From Bythopirellula polymerisocia (GTDB taxonomy: Bacteria; Planctomycetota; Planctomycetia; Pirellulales; Lacipirellulaceae): a stretch of 64,000 nt of DNA. The stretch lies in the NCBI RefSeq assembly GCF_007860015.1, contig NZ_SJPS01000001.1:1054001-1118000 (forward strand). Direction: 5' to 3'. Each line of letters begins with the position of its first letter. The first letter of the stretch is position 1. Shown in pieces: positions 56,687 through 64,000 of the stretch. The position numbers and the translations under genes are program-made. A model generated the notes under the pieces. The model did no database searches. It saw only the letters and a list, made by a program, of their open reading frames with translations, and was not told where the DNA came from.

Positions 56687-58021
56687 CTACTTCCCCGCGT
56701 CGGCCATATGGTGGCTGTTGGTGCGGCGGGCCATGTCGCTCAGGAACTCGGCATCATTCTCGGTCGTGAGGCATTGCACTACGGCTGCCGTGCAGAACAC
56801 AGGGCTGGTGATGCAGTGGTGGCCACTCCAGGAGCCATCGCCGTTTTGCACTTTTTCCAGTCGCGTGGCCATCTTGCCGTTCCAGGCTTGGAACTTTTCC
56901 TTGGCGGCGATCACTAGCGACTCGCTGGTCATCAAGTAACTGAGATATTCCTCGCCGCCGTTGTTACCAAACCCGCTCAGCAGTTTTTCGTCACCGAGAC
57001 GATCAATCTGGGCCGCGTTCTGTTCGGCAGCTTCAGCCAATTTACGAGCAGCACCTCCAGTAACACCGGCGATTCGCAAGGAACTTTCATCCACAGGAGC
57101 ACTGGCAGCCAGTTTGCCCTCGGCTTTCGCTTTGTAGACACGCGACTGGGCTTCCTGGGCATCGGCGGCATTGGCACGAAGCGAACCGTTGAAGGCATAC
57201 AATTCGACACCAGCCGCAGCGGAAGCGTCGGCCTTGCCACTCTTCGAGTCGAAGTTTCCCTTTTGATAGTTGCGGGCCTTTTCCAGCACGTCTTTGTCAA
57301 TCTCCTTACCATTGGCCGCGGCGATTTCCAGTGCCGAGCAAGACAGTGACGATTGCAACACGGGCGCCCAACCGCCACCCTGGCCCCAACTGCCGTCGGC
57401 TTGCTGCGACACCTGCAGTTTGGCGAGGCACTTGTCGATGGCAGAATCAACTCGCTTGTGCATCGCTTCGTCCTGTTCGACCAACGGCAACATGCGAGAG
57501 AGATACTGCGACGTCATGGCCGTATCAACGTAACGGCCCAGCTTGATCTGCGGCTGGGTTCCTTCGATGTCGGTGATCAACGGGCCTTCGATTTTTGATT
57601 TTTCGACGGCCGTTAGTAGATACTCCAGGCCGCGCTTAGCTTGCGATTGGTAGAGTCCCTCTACGGGCGTATGACCAGCCCGCATTAAGGAGAGCAAAGT
57701 GAAAGCAGTCGTGGCAGGATCGGTCTGGACAACGTGCGGATCGATGATGCTCTGCTGAGCATGCGAACCACCCCCCCAGCCGCCGTCGTTGTGTTGGGCT
57801 GCGATCAGCCAAGCAATTCCCTTTTGCAGGAAATCAGGGAGATTGCCGGGAGTCATCGGTTGGGGCTCTGGCTTGGGTTCGTTCTCAGCGACAATCTGAT
57901 CGACGACTTGACTGGTGGCCGCTGCAGCTGGGTCTTCAGCGGCAGGCTTGGCAAAAAGCAAACACGTTGAATTTGCTGCTAGAACAACCAGCGCAGCAGC
58001 ACATGTTCGGGAAAAATTCAT
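56687..58021 (-). CDS. secreted terpene-cyclase-fold repeat protein (paralog 2)
   Basis: A 444-residue protein with a signal peptide (RTCAAALVVLAANSTCLLFA) and cyclase-like repeats: GIAWLIAAQHNDGGWGGGSH, CLAKLQVSQQADGSWGQGGG, and LEKVQNGDGSWSGHHCITSP at the end. A charged segment at about 265-340 lacks repeats. As with paralog 1 there is no DxDD motif. The pair is a two-gene unit; paralog 2 is transcribed first. The function is unknown, but such planctomycete proteins may bind isoprenoids or be envelope structural proteins. Confidence 0.7.
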   Translation of the reverse strand: MNFSRTCAAALVVLAANSTCLLFAKPAAEDPAAAATSQVVDQIVAENEPKPEPQPMTPGNLPDFLQKGIAWLIAAQHNDGGWGGGSHAQQSIIDPHVVQTDPATTAFTLLSLMRAGHTPVEGLYQSQAKRGLEYLLTAVEKSKIEGPLITDIEGTQPQIKLGRYVDTAMTSQYLSRMLPLVEQDEAMHKRVDSAIDKCLAKLQVSQQADGSWGQGGGWAPVLQSSLSCSALEIAAANGKEIDKDVLEKARNYQKGNFDSKSGKADASAAAGVELYAFNGSLRANAADAQEAQSRVYKAKAEGKLAASAPVDESSLRIAGVTGGAARKLAEAAEQNAAQIDRLGDEKLLSGFGNNGGEEYLSYLMTSESLVIAAKEKFQAWNGKMATRLEKVQNGDGSWSGHHCITSPVFCTAAVVQCLTTENDAEFLSDMARRTNSHHMADAGK

Positions 58022-58351
58022 GACGGGGCTCCTCTCATTTTGGGAACTACGGGACGGAAAAGTGTGCCGACGCGGGTCGGTTACAGCTTTCGACGCAGCC
58101 CATGGGGAAAGAGTTCCCCAAATTTTTTCACGATGCAGCTAGAGACTGGATAGCTCAAGAAAACTGCGTAGAACGATGAATCCGACGCGTTCTCGGAATT
58201 TCAGTTTTTGACGGCGGATTGGCGTGCCGCCTCTAACAACACAGTTTCGCTGCGAACTCGCAGATTTTGTCGAAAGAGAGCAGAAAAGGTACAATACGCG
58301 ATGCTGATTGATTGCCTTTGAACAATTTTTGTTTGCAAAGAAACTTGCCAA
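58022..58351. other. 330-base spacer between divergent genes
   Basis: It separates paralog 2 (minus) and the LRR gene (plus). It should contain both promoters. No hairpin, repeat or ORF with support was seen. Confidence 0.35.
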
Positions 58352-59464
58352 ATGAGTCGGCTGGCTACCCTTGTCAGTATATCAAGTAGCACTAGGTTAC
58401 TTATGCAACTAATTTCACGTTTGAAACAAATCAACAGGCGTGACATGTTCCTGAAAGCTCTCTTCGCGATTGCAATCGCCGAAGGTATCGGTCTAGCTTA
58501 CCTACTAATCTGGTACGCCAGGCTTATGGGTTGGTTAGTGCCGATGGCCATGGTCTTCGGGTTAATATTGCCTCTTCTGGCCGAATGGAAAGTACGGTCA
58601 TTAGCATTGCGTTTTGCTCAATGTCGATTCCGATTTGGTTTACGGAGCCTACTAACGACCTTTGCGATTGCAAGCGTTTTTTTGTGGTTCACTACTTTCG
58701 CTATTCACGGACTAAAATATCGCGAAAGACGTGCCGTGCGAAATCTGGAGGCAGCTGGTGCAGAAATTGACTTTGTGGGAATGACTTCCTCATGGAGTGA
58801 ATCAATCTGGATGGCTTTGATGTTAGGGTCAGACTCCAAAGTACGGCAGTTTCATGTCCGATATAGAGATGTTGCTCCTGGTACTCTTCAACTTCTACTC
58901 CAATTGCCAGAAGTCGTCGATTTGCGTGTCGGGGGTTCACGATTGAGCGACTCAGACCTGCGTATCATAAGTCAGTTACAAAACCTACGGCGTCTGAGTG
59001 TCGGAAATTGGAATAGCACGCAGATCTCCGACAATGGCGTCAAATGGCTTAGCAGTCTATCGAATCTTCATCACCTGCACCTTAACGCACCGGGAATTAC
59101 TGACGCTGGAATAGAACACCTCTCAGGTCTAAGCAATCTCCAATCACTTAGTCTTACGAATACTGGTGTCACGGATGCTGCCCTACCGCAAATCTGTCGT
59201 CTTAGGTCGCTCCGTACTTTGGGATTGATGGCACCGGGCATCACGAACACCAGTATGTCAAAATTACAATCTCTACCTGAACTTCTGGCCTTGGACATCC
59301 GAGGTGCAAGCATTTCTGATGCGGGTCTAGATGATATAGCGAAATGCGAGCACATAAACACGCTCTACATTTCCAAGTCTCAAGTATCCAAATCCGGGCC
59401 TATAACTCCAAAAGGCGTGCAAGAGTTGCGGAGACGGCTGCCCGATTTACGTATACGAAATTGA
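58352..59464 (+). CDS. leucine-rich-repeat membrane protein
   Basis: A 370-residue protein. The N-terminal third has membrane segments (FLKALFAIAIAEGIGLAYLL; LVPMAMVFGLILPLLAE) and the planctomycete head RFGLRSLLTTFAIASVFLWF. The C-terminal half (about 190-360) has LRR units of the cysteine-containing/RNI type: ISQLQNLRRLSVGNWN, LSSLSNLHHLHLNAPGITDA, and LSGLSNLQSLSLTNTGVTDA. It probably faces the cytoplasm or periplasm to bind proteins. Codon use looks more A/T-rich than in neighbours. The start could be 58352, 58403 or 58445. Confidence 0.75.
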   Translation: MSRLATLVSISSSTRLLMQLISRLKQINRRDMFLKALFAIAIAEGIGLAYLLIWYARLMGWLVPMAMVFGLILPLLAEWKVRSLALRFAQCRFRFGLRSLLTTFAIASVFLWFTTFAIHGLKYRERRAVRNLEAAGAEIDFVGMTSSWSESIWMALMLGSDSKVRQFHVRYRDVAPGTLQLLLQLPEVVDLRVGGSRLSDSDLRIISQLQNLRRLSVGNWNSTQISDNGVKWLSSLSNLHHLHLNAPGITDAGIEHLSGLSNLQSLSLTNTGVTDAALPQICRLRSLRTLGLMAPGITNTSMSKLQSLPELLALDIRGASISDAGLDDIAKCEHINTLYISKSQVSKSGPITPKGVQELRRRLPDLRIRN

Positions 59465-59610
59465 ACTATCGCCAACATAGGTGGGTATAAGCCGTACCTC
59501 ATCACCGAGGCGATGTTTAGGCTAACATGGGCAAGCGGTTTTTCATCGACCCGTGTTTTATACGGACCTTTTGCAACTAGCATCAGTGAAACAACAACGC
59601 ACCTTCGCCC

Positions 59611-60951
59611 TTAGCGAACAATCCTGTTCCTATGGTCTTCAGACCCCACTTTGGGTGTGGGGTATTGTTGTTGCGATCGCCGTTTTCGCCCGCGCGGAGC
59701 GAACATCGCCTGCACGGCGGCGATTCCTTCCAGCAGCCGATCCACTTCCTCGGGTCGGTTGTAGAGATAGAAACTCGCCCGGGTGCTGGCTGAGAGGCCC
59801 AGCAGTCTGTGTAGCGGCTGGGTGCAATGATGACCGGCTCGCACGGCGACGCCAAAACGGTCGTTGAGCACTTGGGCGAATTCATGGGCGTGGATTTTCT
59901 CGAAAGCAAAACTCACTAAGCTGGTGCGAAACTCGGGTGCAGGACCGAGGATCCGCAGTCCCTCGATCTGGCTCAATTGCTCATATGCGTAATCGACTAA
60001 TGCCTGCTCGTGGCGATGTATAGCGTCGAGCCCTACGGCTTGCAAATAATCGATGGCTGCCGACATGGCGATGGCGGGGACGATGGGGGGCGTGCCTGCT
60101 TCGAACTTGGCCGGCAACTCGGCAGGGGTAAACCCGTCGAGCCGCACTTCGTTGATCATACTTCCGCCACCCAAGAACGGTGGCATCGCATCGAGCAATG
60201 CTTCCTTGCCATAAAGGATGCCGACTCCCGAGGGGCCGAGCATCTTGTGTCCGCTGAATGCCAGGAAGTCACAGTCCCAGGCGGCGACATCGGTAACCAT
60301 ATGTGGTACGCTCTGCGCGGCATCGACCAACACCAGAGCCCCCACGGCGTGGGCCTGGGCGATGATTTCAGCAATGGGGTTCACGGTCCCTAGTGTGTTC
60401 GAGACGCTGGTGACGGCCACGAGTTTCGTACGATCGCTCAAAAGTTTTGCGAACGCATCCATGTCGAGTCGACCATCTTCGGTGATTGGCACATGTTTAA
60501 GCGTAGCACCCGTCTTGGCTGCGACCTGCTGCCAGGGAACCAAATTTGAGTGGTGCTCCATGACGGTGGTCAGGATTTCGTCACCGGGACGGAGATTGGT
60601 CTCACCCCAACTGCGGGCGACCAGATTGATTGAGCCGGTAGTTCCTTGCGTGAAAATAACTTCATGTGAGTTGGCAGCCCCGATGAAGCGAGCCACCTTT
60701 TCACGGGCTTCTTCGTATTGCTCGGTGCTGCGTTCGCTGAGTGTATGAATGCCTCGGTGGACATTCGCATAGTCATGTTCGTAGACCCGGGCGATCATGT
60801 CGATCACCTGTCGGGGACGTTGTGTGCTGGCGGCATTATCGAGAAACACCAGAGGATGTCCGTCTAGCACATCGTCATTGAGAATAGGAAAATCTGCGCG
60901 GAGCGATTCGGGCAGCAGGGCCGACGCGTCGATGGAAGCCAGTGCACTCAT
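59611..60951 (-). CDS. sufS: cysteine desulfurase, SufS type
   Basis: A 446-residue PLP enzyme taking sulfur from cysteine for Fe-S clusters. Signatures: VFLDNAASTQRPRQV, EVIFTQGTTGSINLVA, TTVMEHHSNLVPWQ, VDAAQSVPHM and LAFSGHKMLGPSGVGILYGK with the PLP lysine. RAGHHCTQPLHRLLG holds the catalytic cysteine. A basic ~30-residue C-terminal tail (RGRKRRSQQQYPTPK..) is longer than in the family. ATG overlaps the SufU stop by four bases, so the two are coupled. Confidence 0.95.
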   Translation of the reverse strand: MSALASIDASALLPESLRADFPILNDDVLDGHPLVFLDNAASTQRPRQVIDMIARVYEHDYANVHRGIHTLSERSTEQYEEAREKVARFIGAANSHEVIFTQGTTGSINLVARSWGETNLRPGDEILTTVMEHHSNLVPWQQVAAKTGATLKHVPITEDGRLDMDAFAKLLSDRTKLVAVTSVSNTLGTVNPIAEIIAQAHAVGALVLVDAAQSVPHMVTDVAAWDCDFLAFSGHKMLGPSGVGILYGKEALLDAMPPFLGGGSMINEVRLDGFTPAELPAKFEAGTPPIVPAIAMSAAIDYLQAVGLDAIHRHEQALVDYAYEQLSQIEGLRILGPAPEFRTSLVSFAFEKIHAHEFAQVLNDRFGVAVRAGHHCTQPLHRLLGLSASTRASFYLYNRPEEVDRLLEGIAAVQAMFAPRGRKRRSQQQYPTPKVGSEDHRNRIVR

Positions 60952-61346
60952 GTTTTGTCAGACCTTTCGACGGGGGCATGCACCGCCGATTGCAGTACCT
61001 TCCACGAAAGCAGGCAGCACTTCTGCCGATTGGGAGTGAGCCGTGGTCCGTAGAGTTCCAGCATGTCCGCTGCAGAGAACTGTTTGATATCGTCGACCGT
61101 TTTCCCCTGGAGTTTCTCGAGGAGCATCGAGGCCGAGGCTTGGCTGATGACACAACCTTCGCCGTTGAAATAGGCATCGACGATTTTTCCCGCTTCATCC
61201 AGTTGCAACTCGATCCGCACCACGTCCCCGCACAAAGGATTCTTGTCCTCGTGAGCATGTGTGGCAGCGGGGAGCGTGCCGCGATGAAACGGGTCCTCGT
61301 AGTGATCGAGGATATGGTCCTGATAGAGTTCTTCTTCGGAGGGCAT
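60948..61346 (-). CDS. sufU: Fe-S assembly scaffold/sulfur acceptor SufU
   Basis: A 132-residue IscU-like protein with the three cysteines: NPLCGD, GEGCVISQASAS and RQKCCLLSW. SufU accepts sulfur from SufS and is a zinc-bound activator in Gram-positive bacteria; the 18-20-residue insert between the second and third cysteines (about LLEKLQGKTVDDIKQFS) suits SufU more than IscU. It is the first gene of a two-gene unit with sufS. Confidence 0.9.
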   Translation of the reverse strand: MPSEEELYQDHILDHYEDPFHRGTLPAATHAHEDKNPLCGDVVRIELQLDEAGKIVDAYFNGEGCVISQASASMLLEKLQGKTVDDIKQFSAADMLELYGPRLTPNRQKCCLLSWKVLQSAVHAPVERSDKT

Positions 61347-61436
61347 GGGGGGGAATGTTAGATTTATGATGTCTGATTGCTGATGGGAAGTTGCTCTACC
61401 ATCTACCTTCCCACATCTAACATTGAACTTCTAGTG

Positions 61437-63065
61437 CTACCACGGTTTATCCCGCAGGATTTCGGTGGCGGCATTGCGGCCGCAGGCGCCCATGACGCCT
61501 CCTCCGGGATGGCTGGCGGCACCGCAGAGATACAGGCCAGGGACGGGCGTGCGGTGGTCGGCCCAGCCTGCGACGGGGCGGAAGCAGTAGAGCTGGTGCA
61601 TTGGCATGGCGCCCTGCATGATGTTGCCGCCGGTGATGCCGAAAGTGCGTTCTAAATCGAGGGGCGTGAGAATCTGGCGGTGTTCAATTGCGCTGGGAAT
61701 GTTGGGGGCGTACTGGGCGAGTGTCTCGACGCAACGGTCGCCGAAGGATTCTTTGATATCGTCCCAATTCCCATCGACAAGTTTGTAGGGAGCAAACTGC
61801 ACGAACATCGAGAGGATATGCTTTCCCGGCGGGGCAATCGAAGAATCGACGCTGGTGGCCATCGTGCATTCGAGAATTGGGTGCTCACTGGGCCGACCGT
61901 ACTTGGCATCGTCATAGGCGCGTTCCAAGTAATCGAGCGACGGGCCGATGTGCATCGTGCCGTGATGATGGGGCCCTACGCCGTCGCCGGGGATGCAGGT
62001 GAATCGGGGAGGCTCGCTGAGTGCGAGGTTTACTTTGGCTGAGGCCGAAGAATAATCGATCCGTGCGACCGCCTCGCGAAATTCCTCGGGCAACACGTCG
62101 GGAGCCAACAGTCGCTCGAAGGTGAGATGGGCGTCGACACTCGAAGCCACCACTCTTGCGGAAAGCTGCGAACCGTCTTCGAGTCCCACGCCGCATGTAC
62201 CATGTTTATCTGTGTGGATGGCATGAACGGGTGCCTCGCGACGGATTTCGGCTCCAAGATCGACACACGCAGCAGCGATGGCATCGGACAGGGCTCCCAT
62301 CCCACCCTGCACATAGCCCCAGACACCCCGCGCGCCGCCGGCCTCACCCATCACATGGTGCAATAGGACGTAGGCACTGCCAGGCGAACTGATGGAAGTA
62401 AACGCCCCAATGATCGCATCTGTGGCCAGGGTAGCGCGCAATACATCGGATTCGAACCAGCGTTCGAGGATCGGCCGCGCTGCTCCCGTGAGCAACTCTA
62501 CCGCCTCTGGCAGGTCGGCACCAAGCGACTTGATGGCGTTGTGCATGTCGAGCACCTTCTTGCCATCGCGGAGGCGTTTGCCGATGCCGATCTTGCGCCA
62601 GGACTTGGGCAGTGGCAAAGGATCGGGGGCTGCCTCGCCGAGCACCGGTTCCAAAGTTGCGGCAACACGCTCCAGCAATGCCTCGTAACGCGGATAGGCT
62701 GCCGCGTCGCGCATGCTGAACTTGCCGATTTCGCGTTGGTTGAGTGCGGCGTCAGGTCCCATCAACAAACTGCGCCCATCGGGTAACGGCGTGAACGAAG
62801 AAGGGCTCCGCGGCAAGATATTAAGCCCGTATTCCTTGAGCCGCAATTCACGCAAGATTTGCGTTTGAAACAGGCTGATCACATAGGCGGCAGTCGAAAC
62901 CTTGTAACCGGGCCAGAGTTCTTCGGTCGAAGCGCAACCACCAAGCACATGGCGGCGCTCTAGGACACACACCTTGCGGCCTGCTTTAGCGAGATAAGCC
63001 GCCGTAACCAATCCATTGTGCCCCCCGCCGATGATGATGCAGTCATACGATCCGTGTTTGGCCAT
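61437..63065 (-). CDS. FAD-dependent phytoene-desaturase-like oxidoreductase (COG1233, PYROXD2-like)
   Basis: A 542-residue flavoprotein. The N-terminal dinucleotide-binding motif CIIIGGGHNGLVTAAYLAKA with VCVLERRHVLGGCASTEELW is followed by a large substrate domain, and the C-terminal FAD motif is GLYLCGAASHPGGGVMGACG. The overall type is that of carotenoid-desaturase relatives and animal PYROXD2. The substrate is unknown; no carotenoid genes are adjacent. GGAAGG supports ATG 63065, and the frame extends to 63143 without support. Confidence 0.9.
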   Translation of the reverse strand: MAKHGSYDCIIIGGGHNGLVTAAYLAKAGRKVCVLERRHVLGGCASTEELWPGYKVSTAAYVISLFQTQILRELRLKEYGLNILPRSPSSFTPLPDGRSLLMGPDAALNQREIGKFSMRDAAAYPRYEALLERVAATLEPVLGEAAPDPLPLPKSWRKIGIGKRLRDGKKVLDMHNAIKSLGADLPEAVELLTGAARPILERWFESDVLRATLATDAIIGAFTSISSPGSAYVLLHHVMGEAGGARGVWGYVQGGMGALSDAIAAACVDLGAEIRREAPVHAIHTDKHGTCGVGLEDGSQLSARVVASSVDAHLTFERLLAPDVLPEEFREAVARIDYSSASAKVNLALSEPPRFTCIPGDGVGPHHHGTMHIGPSLDYLERAYDDAKYGRPSEHPILECTMATSVDSSIAPPGKHILSMFVQFAPYKLVDGNWDDIKESFGDRCVETLAQYAPNIPSAIEHRQILTPLDLERTFGITGGNIMQGAMPMHQLYCFRPVAGWADHRTPVPGLYLCGAASHPGGGVMGACGRNAATEILRDKPW

Positions 63066-63126
63066 CGTGTACCTTCCATGCCGATGAATGAATTCGTCGA
63101 ATCCGAATTGTACAGAAGCTGAGAGC

Positions 63127-63172
63127 CTAGAGTCGAGAGCCAACGAGCCAGATGATTGGCTCTCGACTCTAG
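63127..63172. repeat. 16-bp perfect inverted repeat, intergenic
   Basis: CTAGAGTCGAGAGCCA (63127-63142) and TGGCTCTCGACTCTAG (63157-63172) pair perfectly around a 14-base loop. It lies 15 bases after the sixA stop on the minus strand and upstream of the oxidoreductase gene. There is no T tract. It may serve as a mRNA-end structure between the two genes. Confidence 0.6.
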
Positions 63173-63187
63173 ACTTTCAGCTTTAGA

Positions 63188-63676
63188 TTAGACTCCCAAT
63201 ACTTTGGCGGTGGCGAGCCACATGAGTTCTCCCGCACCGGGGACAATCCCTTCGTCCATACGGACGGAAGCGACGGAGCCCTTGGCAAACCGCAGGCTGG
63301 CGCCCGAGTCACCTACCAGGGCAGCGGTGAGCCAACCAACATCGGGGGCGTGACCGACCCAACAGACCGATTCACATTCGGAGTCTCGAGACCATTTCAG
63401 CAGGGCTTCGAAACTGCTGCCGGGCTCCAAGGCATCCAATGGCACCACGTCCGGCTTCTGGGAAGTGTATTCGGCAATAATCTCGGCCGTCTGCGCGCAG
63501 CGAGTATAGGGGCTGGTTGCCACAAGCTCAGGTGCGAATCCTCGTTCGGCGAGCGTCTGCACGACCTGCATGTAGCGTTCGGCCCCCTCGGGTTCCAGTT
63601 CGCGCTGCGAATCATCGGGCCAACGGGGGTCGCCGAATTCATAGGCCCAGGCGTGTCGTGCGATGAAGATGTTCAT
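63188..63676 (-). CDS. sixA: SixA-type histidine phosphatase
   Basis: A 162-residue phosphoglycerate-mutase-like histidine phosphatase. The N-terminal catalytic RHA motif (MNIFIARHAWA) matches the RHG of SixA, and the second histidine is in VCWVGHAPDVGWL. SPYTRCAQTAEII holds the conserved Arg. SixA dephosphorylates phosphohistidine of phosphorelay proteins; the short length excludes larger mutases. ATG 63676 is preferred over the upstream start at 63838. It is separated from the next gene by a 32-base gap. Confidence 0.85.
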   Translation of the reverse strand: MNIFIARHAWAYEFGDPRWPDDSQRELEPEGAERYMQVVQTLAERGFAPELVATSPYTRCAQTAEIIAEYTSQKPDVVPLDALEPGSSFEALLKWSRDSECESVCWVGHAPDVGWLTAALVGDSGASLRFAKGSVASVRMDEGIVPGAGELMWLATAKVLGV

Positions 63677-63708
63677 GGGTGGTGAGTAGGTGAGTGTGTG
63701 AGTGAGTG

Positions 63709-64000
63709 CTATCGTTCGCGCCAGAGGTCGGTGTCTTTGATGTCTAGCTGGTTTTGTCGATCTGCGATGGCAGCCTTGAATCGCTTGGCATCCAGCGGGT
63801 AACCAGCCGTCGGTTTCAGGCCGGGGACTTGTCGACACCAGTAATCATTAAATGCCCGCATGGCGAGTTCACGGTGGTATTTGGCAGTCATCGAAGCGAG
63901 TGCCACGGGGAGTTCAGCTTCTCCTTTGGTGCGGAAACGAATCTCGGTCCGCGATTCGTTCGGCCCCCAGGCATAGTGACTCACCGGTCCACTCTCGGCA
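63709..64000 (-). CDS. partial protein, C-terminal part, possibly RNase HII-like
   Basis: The frame is open from the window edge (64000) to the stop at 63709, so the N-terminus is missing; a GTG at 63984 is in frame but is probably not the start. The visible end includes RTEIRFRTKGEAELPVALAS followed by MTAKYHREL and RAFNDYWCRQVPGLKPTAGY. The S-M-x-AKYxREL pattern with a later GYPLD loosely recalls the C-terminal motif of RNase HII (SxxAKxxR..), but the resemblance is weak. It lies 32 bases upstream of sixA on the same strand. Confidence 0.5.
   Translation of the reverse strand, partial: AESGPVSHYAWGPNESRTEIRFRTKGEAELPVALASMTAKYHRELAMRAFNDYWCRQVPGLKPTAGYPLDAKRFKAAIADRQNQLDIKDTDLWRER

Noticed and set aside
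59641..59670. Hairpin ACCCCAC/GTGGGGT near the 3' end of sufS as a terminator
   Set aside because: It lies within the coding sequence of the extended SufS tail and has no T tract in the right direction; it was not called as a terminator, although it may mark the original gene end.
1..64000. tRNA, rRNA and tmRNA genes
   Set aside because: By eye no T-arm/anticodon-arm set or rRNA-like conserved block was found in the spacers; a tRNA or covariance-model scan would be needed to be sure.

Overview
The window looks like chromosomal DNA from a planctomycete, most likely of the Pirellulales group. This rests on gene content alone. It has a YTV-repeat surface protein, a Cys/Gly-rich BBP7-type outer-membrane barrel, a MerR-HTH/TPR fusion, secreted terpene-cyclase-fold repeat proteins, a leucine-rich-repeat protein with a planctomycete-style membrane head, and many short 2- or 3-gene transcription units separated by non-coding spacers. 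No rRNA, tRNA or CRISPR array was seen.

Layout. 1-6.4 kb: the end of a ClC chloride transporter, a 3-hydroxyisobutyrate-dehydrogenase-like enzyme, a broken RelE/ParE toxin-antitoxin pair next to a duplicated tail of the dehydrogenase, a pseudo-receiver protein, then a MazG-type pyrophosphohydrolase, an ATP-grasp enzyme and a metallophosphoesterase. 6.5-14.7 kb: a BBP7 barrel with a clear terminator, an orphan ParA, aroB, a DUF4258 pair translationally chained to a polytopic membrane protein, and a MerR-TPR protein. 14.9-23.7 kb: the YTV protein, nagA-nagB, a HEAT-repeat protein, then a plus-strand run of lipoate-ligase-like protein, NUDIX hydrolase, cysteine-cluster protein, hisS and a putative nuclease. 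23.8-33.9 kb: a sugar aminotransferase, a chalcone-isomerase-like protein, panC, a folK fusion, a large non-coding region with strong RNA hairpins, a HemD-HemE fusion, a TPR protein, and a methyltransferase/MOSC/DinB run. 34-45 kb: small conserved proteins, a CDGSH protein, an anti-sigma/sigma pair split by a GxxExxY element, bioF, rhomboid, a SUMF1-fold protein and a TIGR01777 protein. 45-64 kb: a TPR secretory protein, a peroxide-handling run (thiol peroxidase, aquaporin with a TIP-like pore, dihaem peroxidase), fxsA, a PA0069-type radical SAM protein, an M48 protease, two secreted cyclase-fold paralogs, an LRR protein, sufS-sufU, a COG1233 oxidoreductase, SixA, and a partial gene at the right edge.

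The most interesting features are outside the ordinary genes. The window holds several families of intergenic inverted repeats (called A to E here). One family-A-like copy (38185-38611) carries a GxxExxY PD-(D/E)XK-type gene between its arms and sits exactly between an ECF sigma factor and its presumed anti-sigma factor. Three further family-A copies are short and carry no gene. This fits a small element with non-autonomous derivatives, although mobility is inferred. The second item is the run tpx - aquaporin - dihaem peroxidase, in which the pore residues of the aquaporin and the overlap with the peroxidase suggest a channel coupled to peroxide removal. The third is a set of gene fusions and degenerate enzymes: HemD-HemE, HPPK fused to a kinase-like domain without a P-loop, and SUMF1 without its catalytic cysteines.

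All calls come from reading the sequence and translations without database searches.
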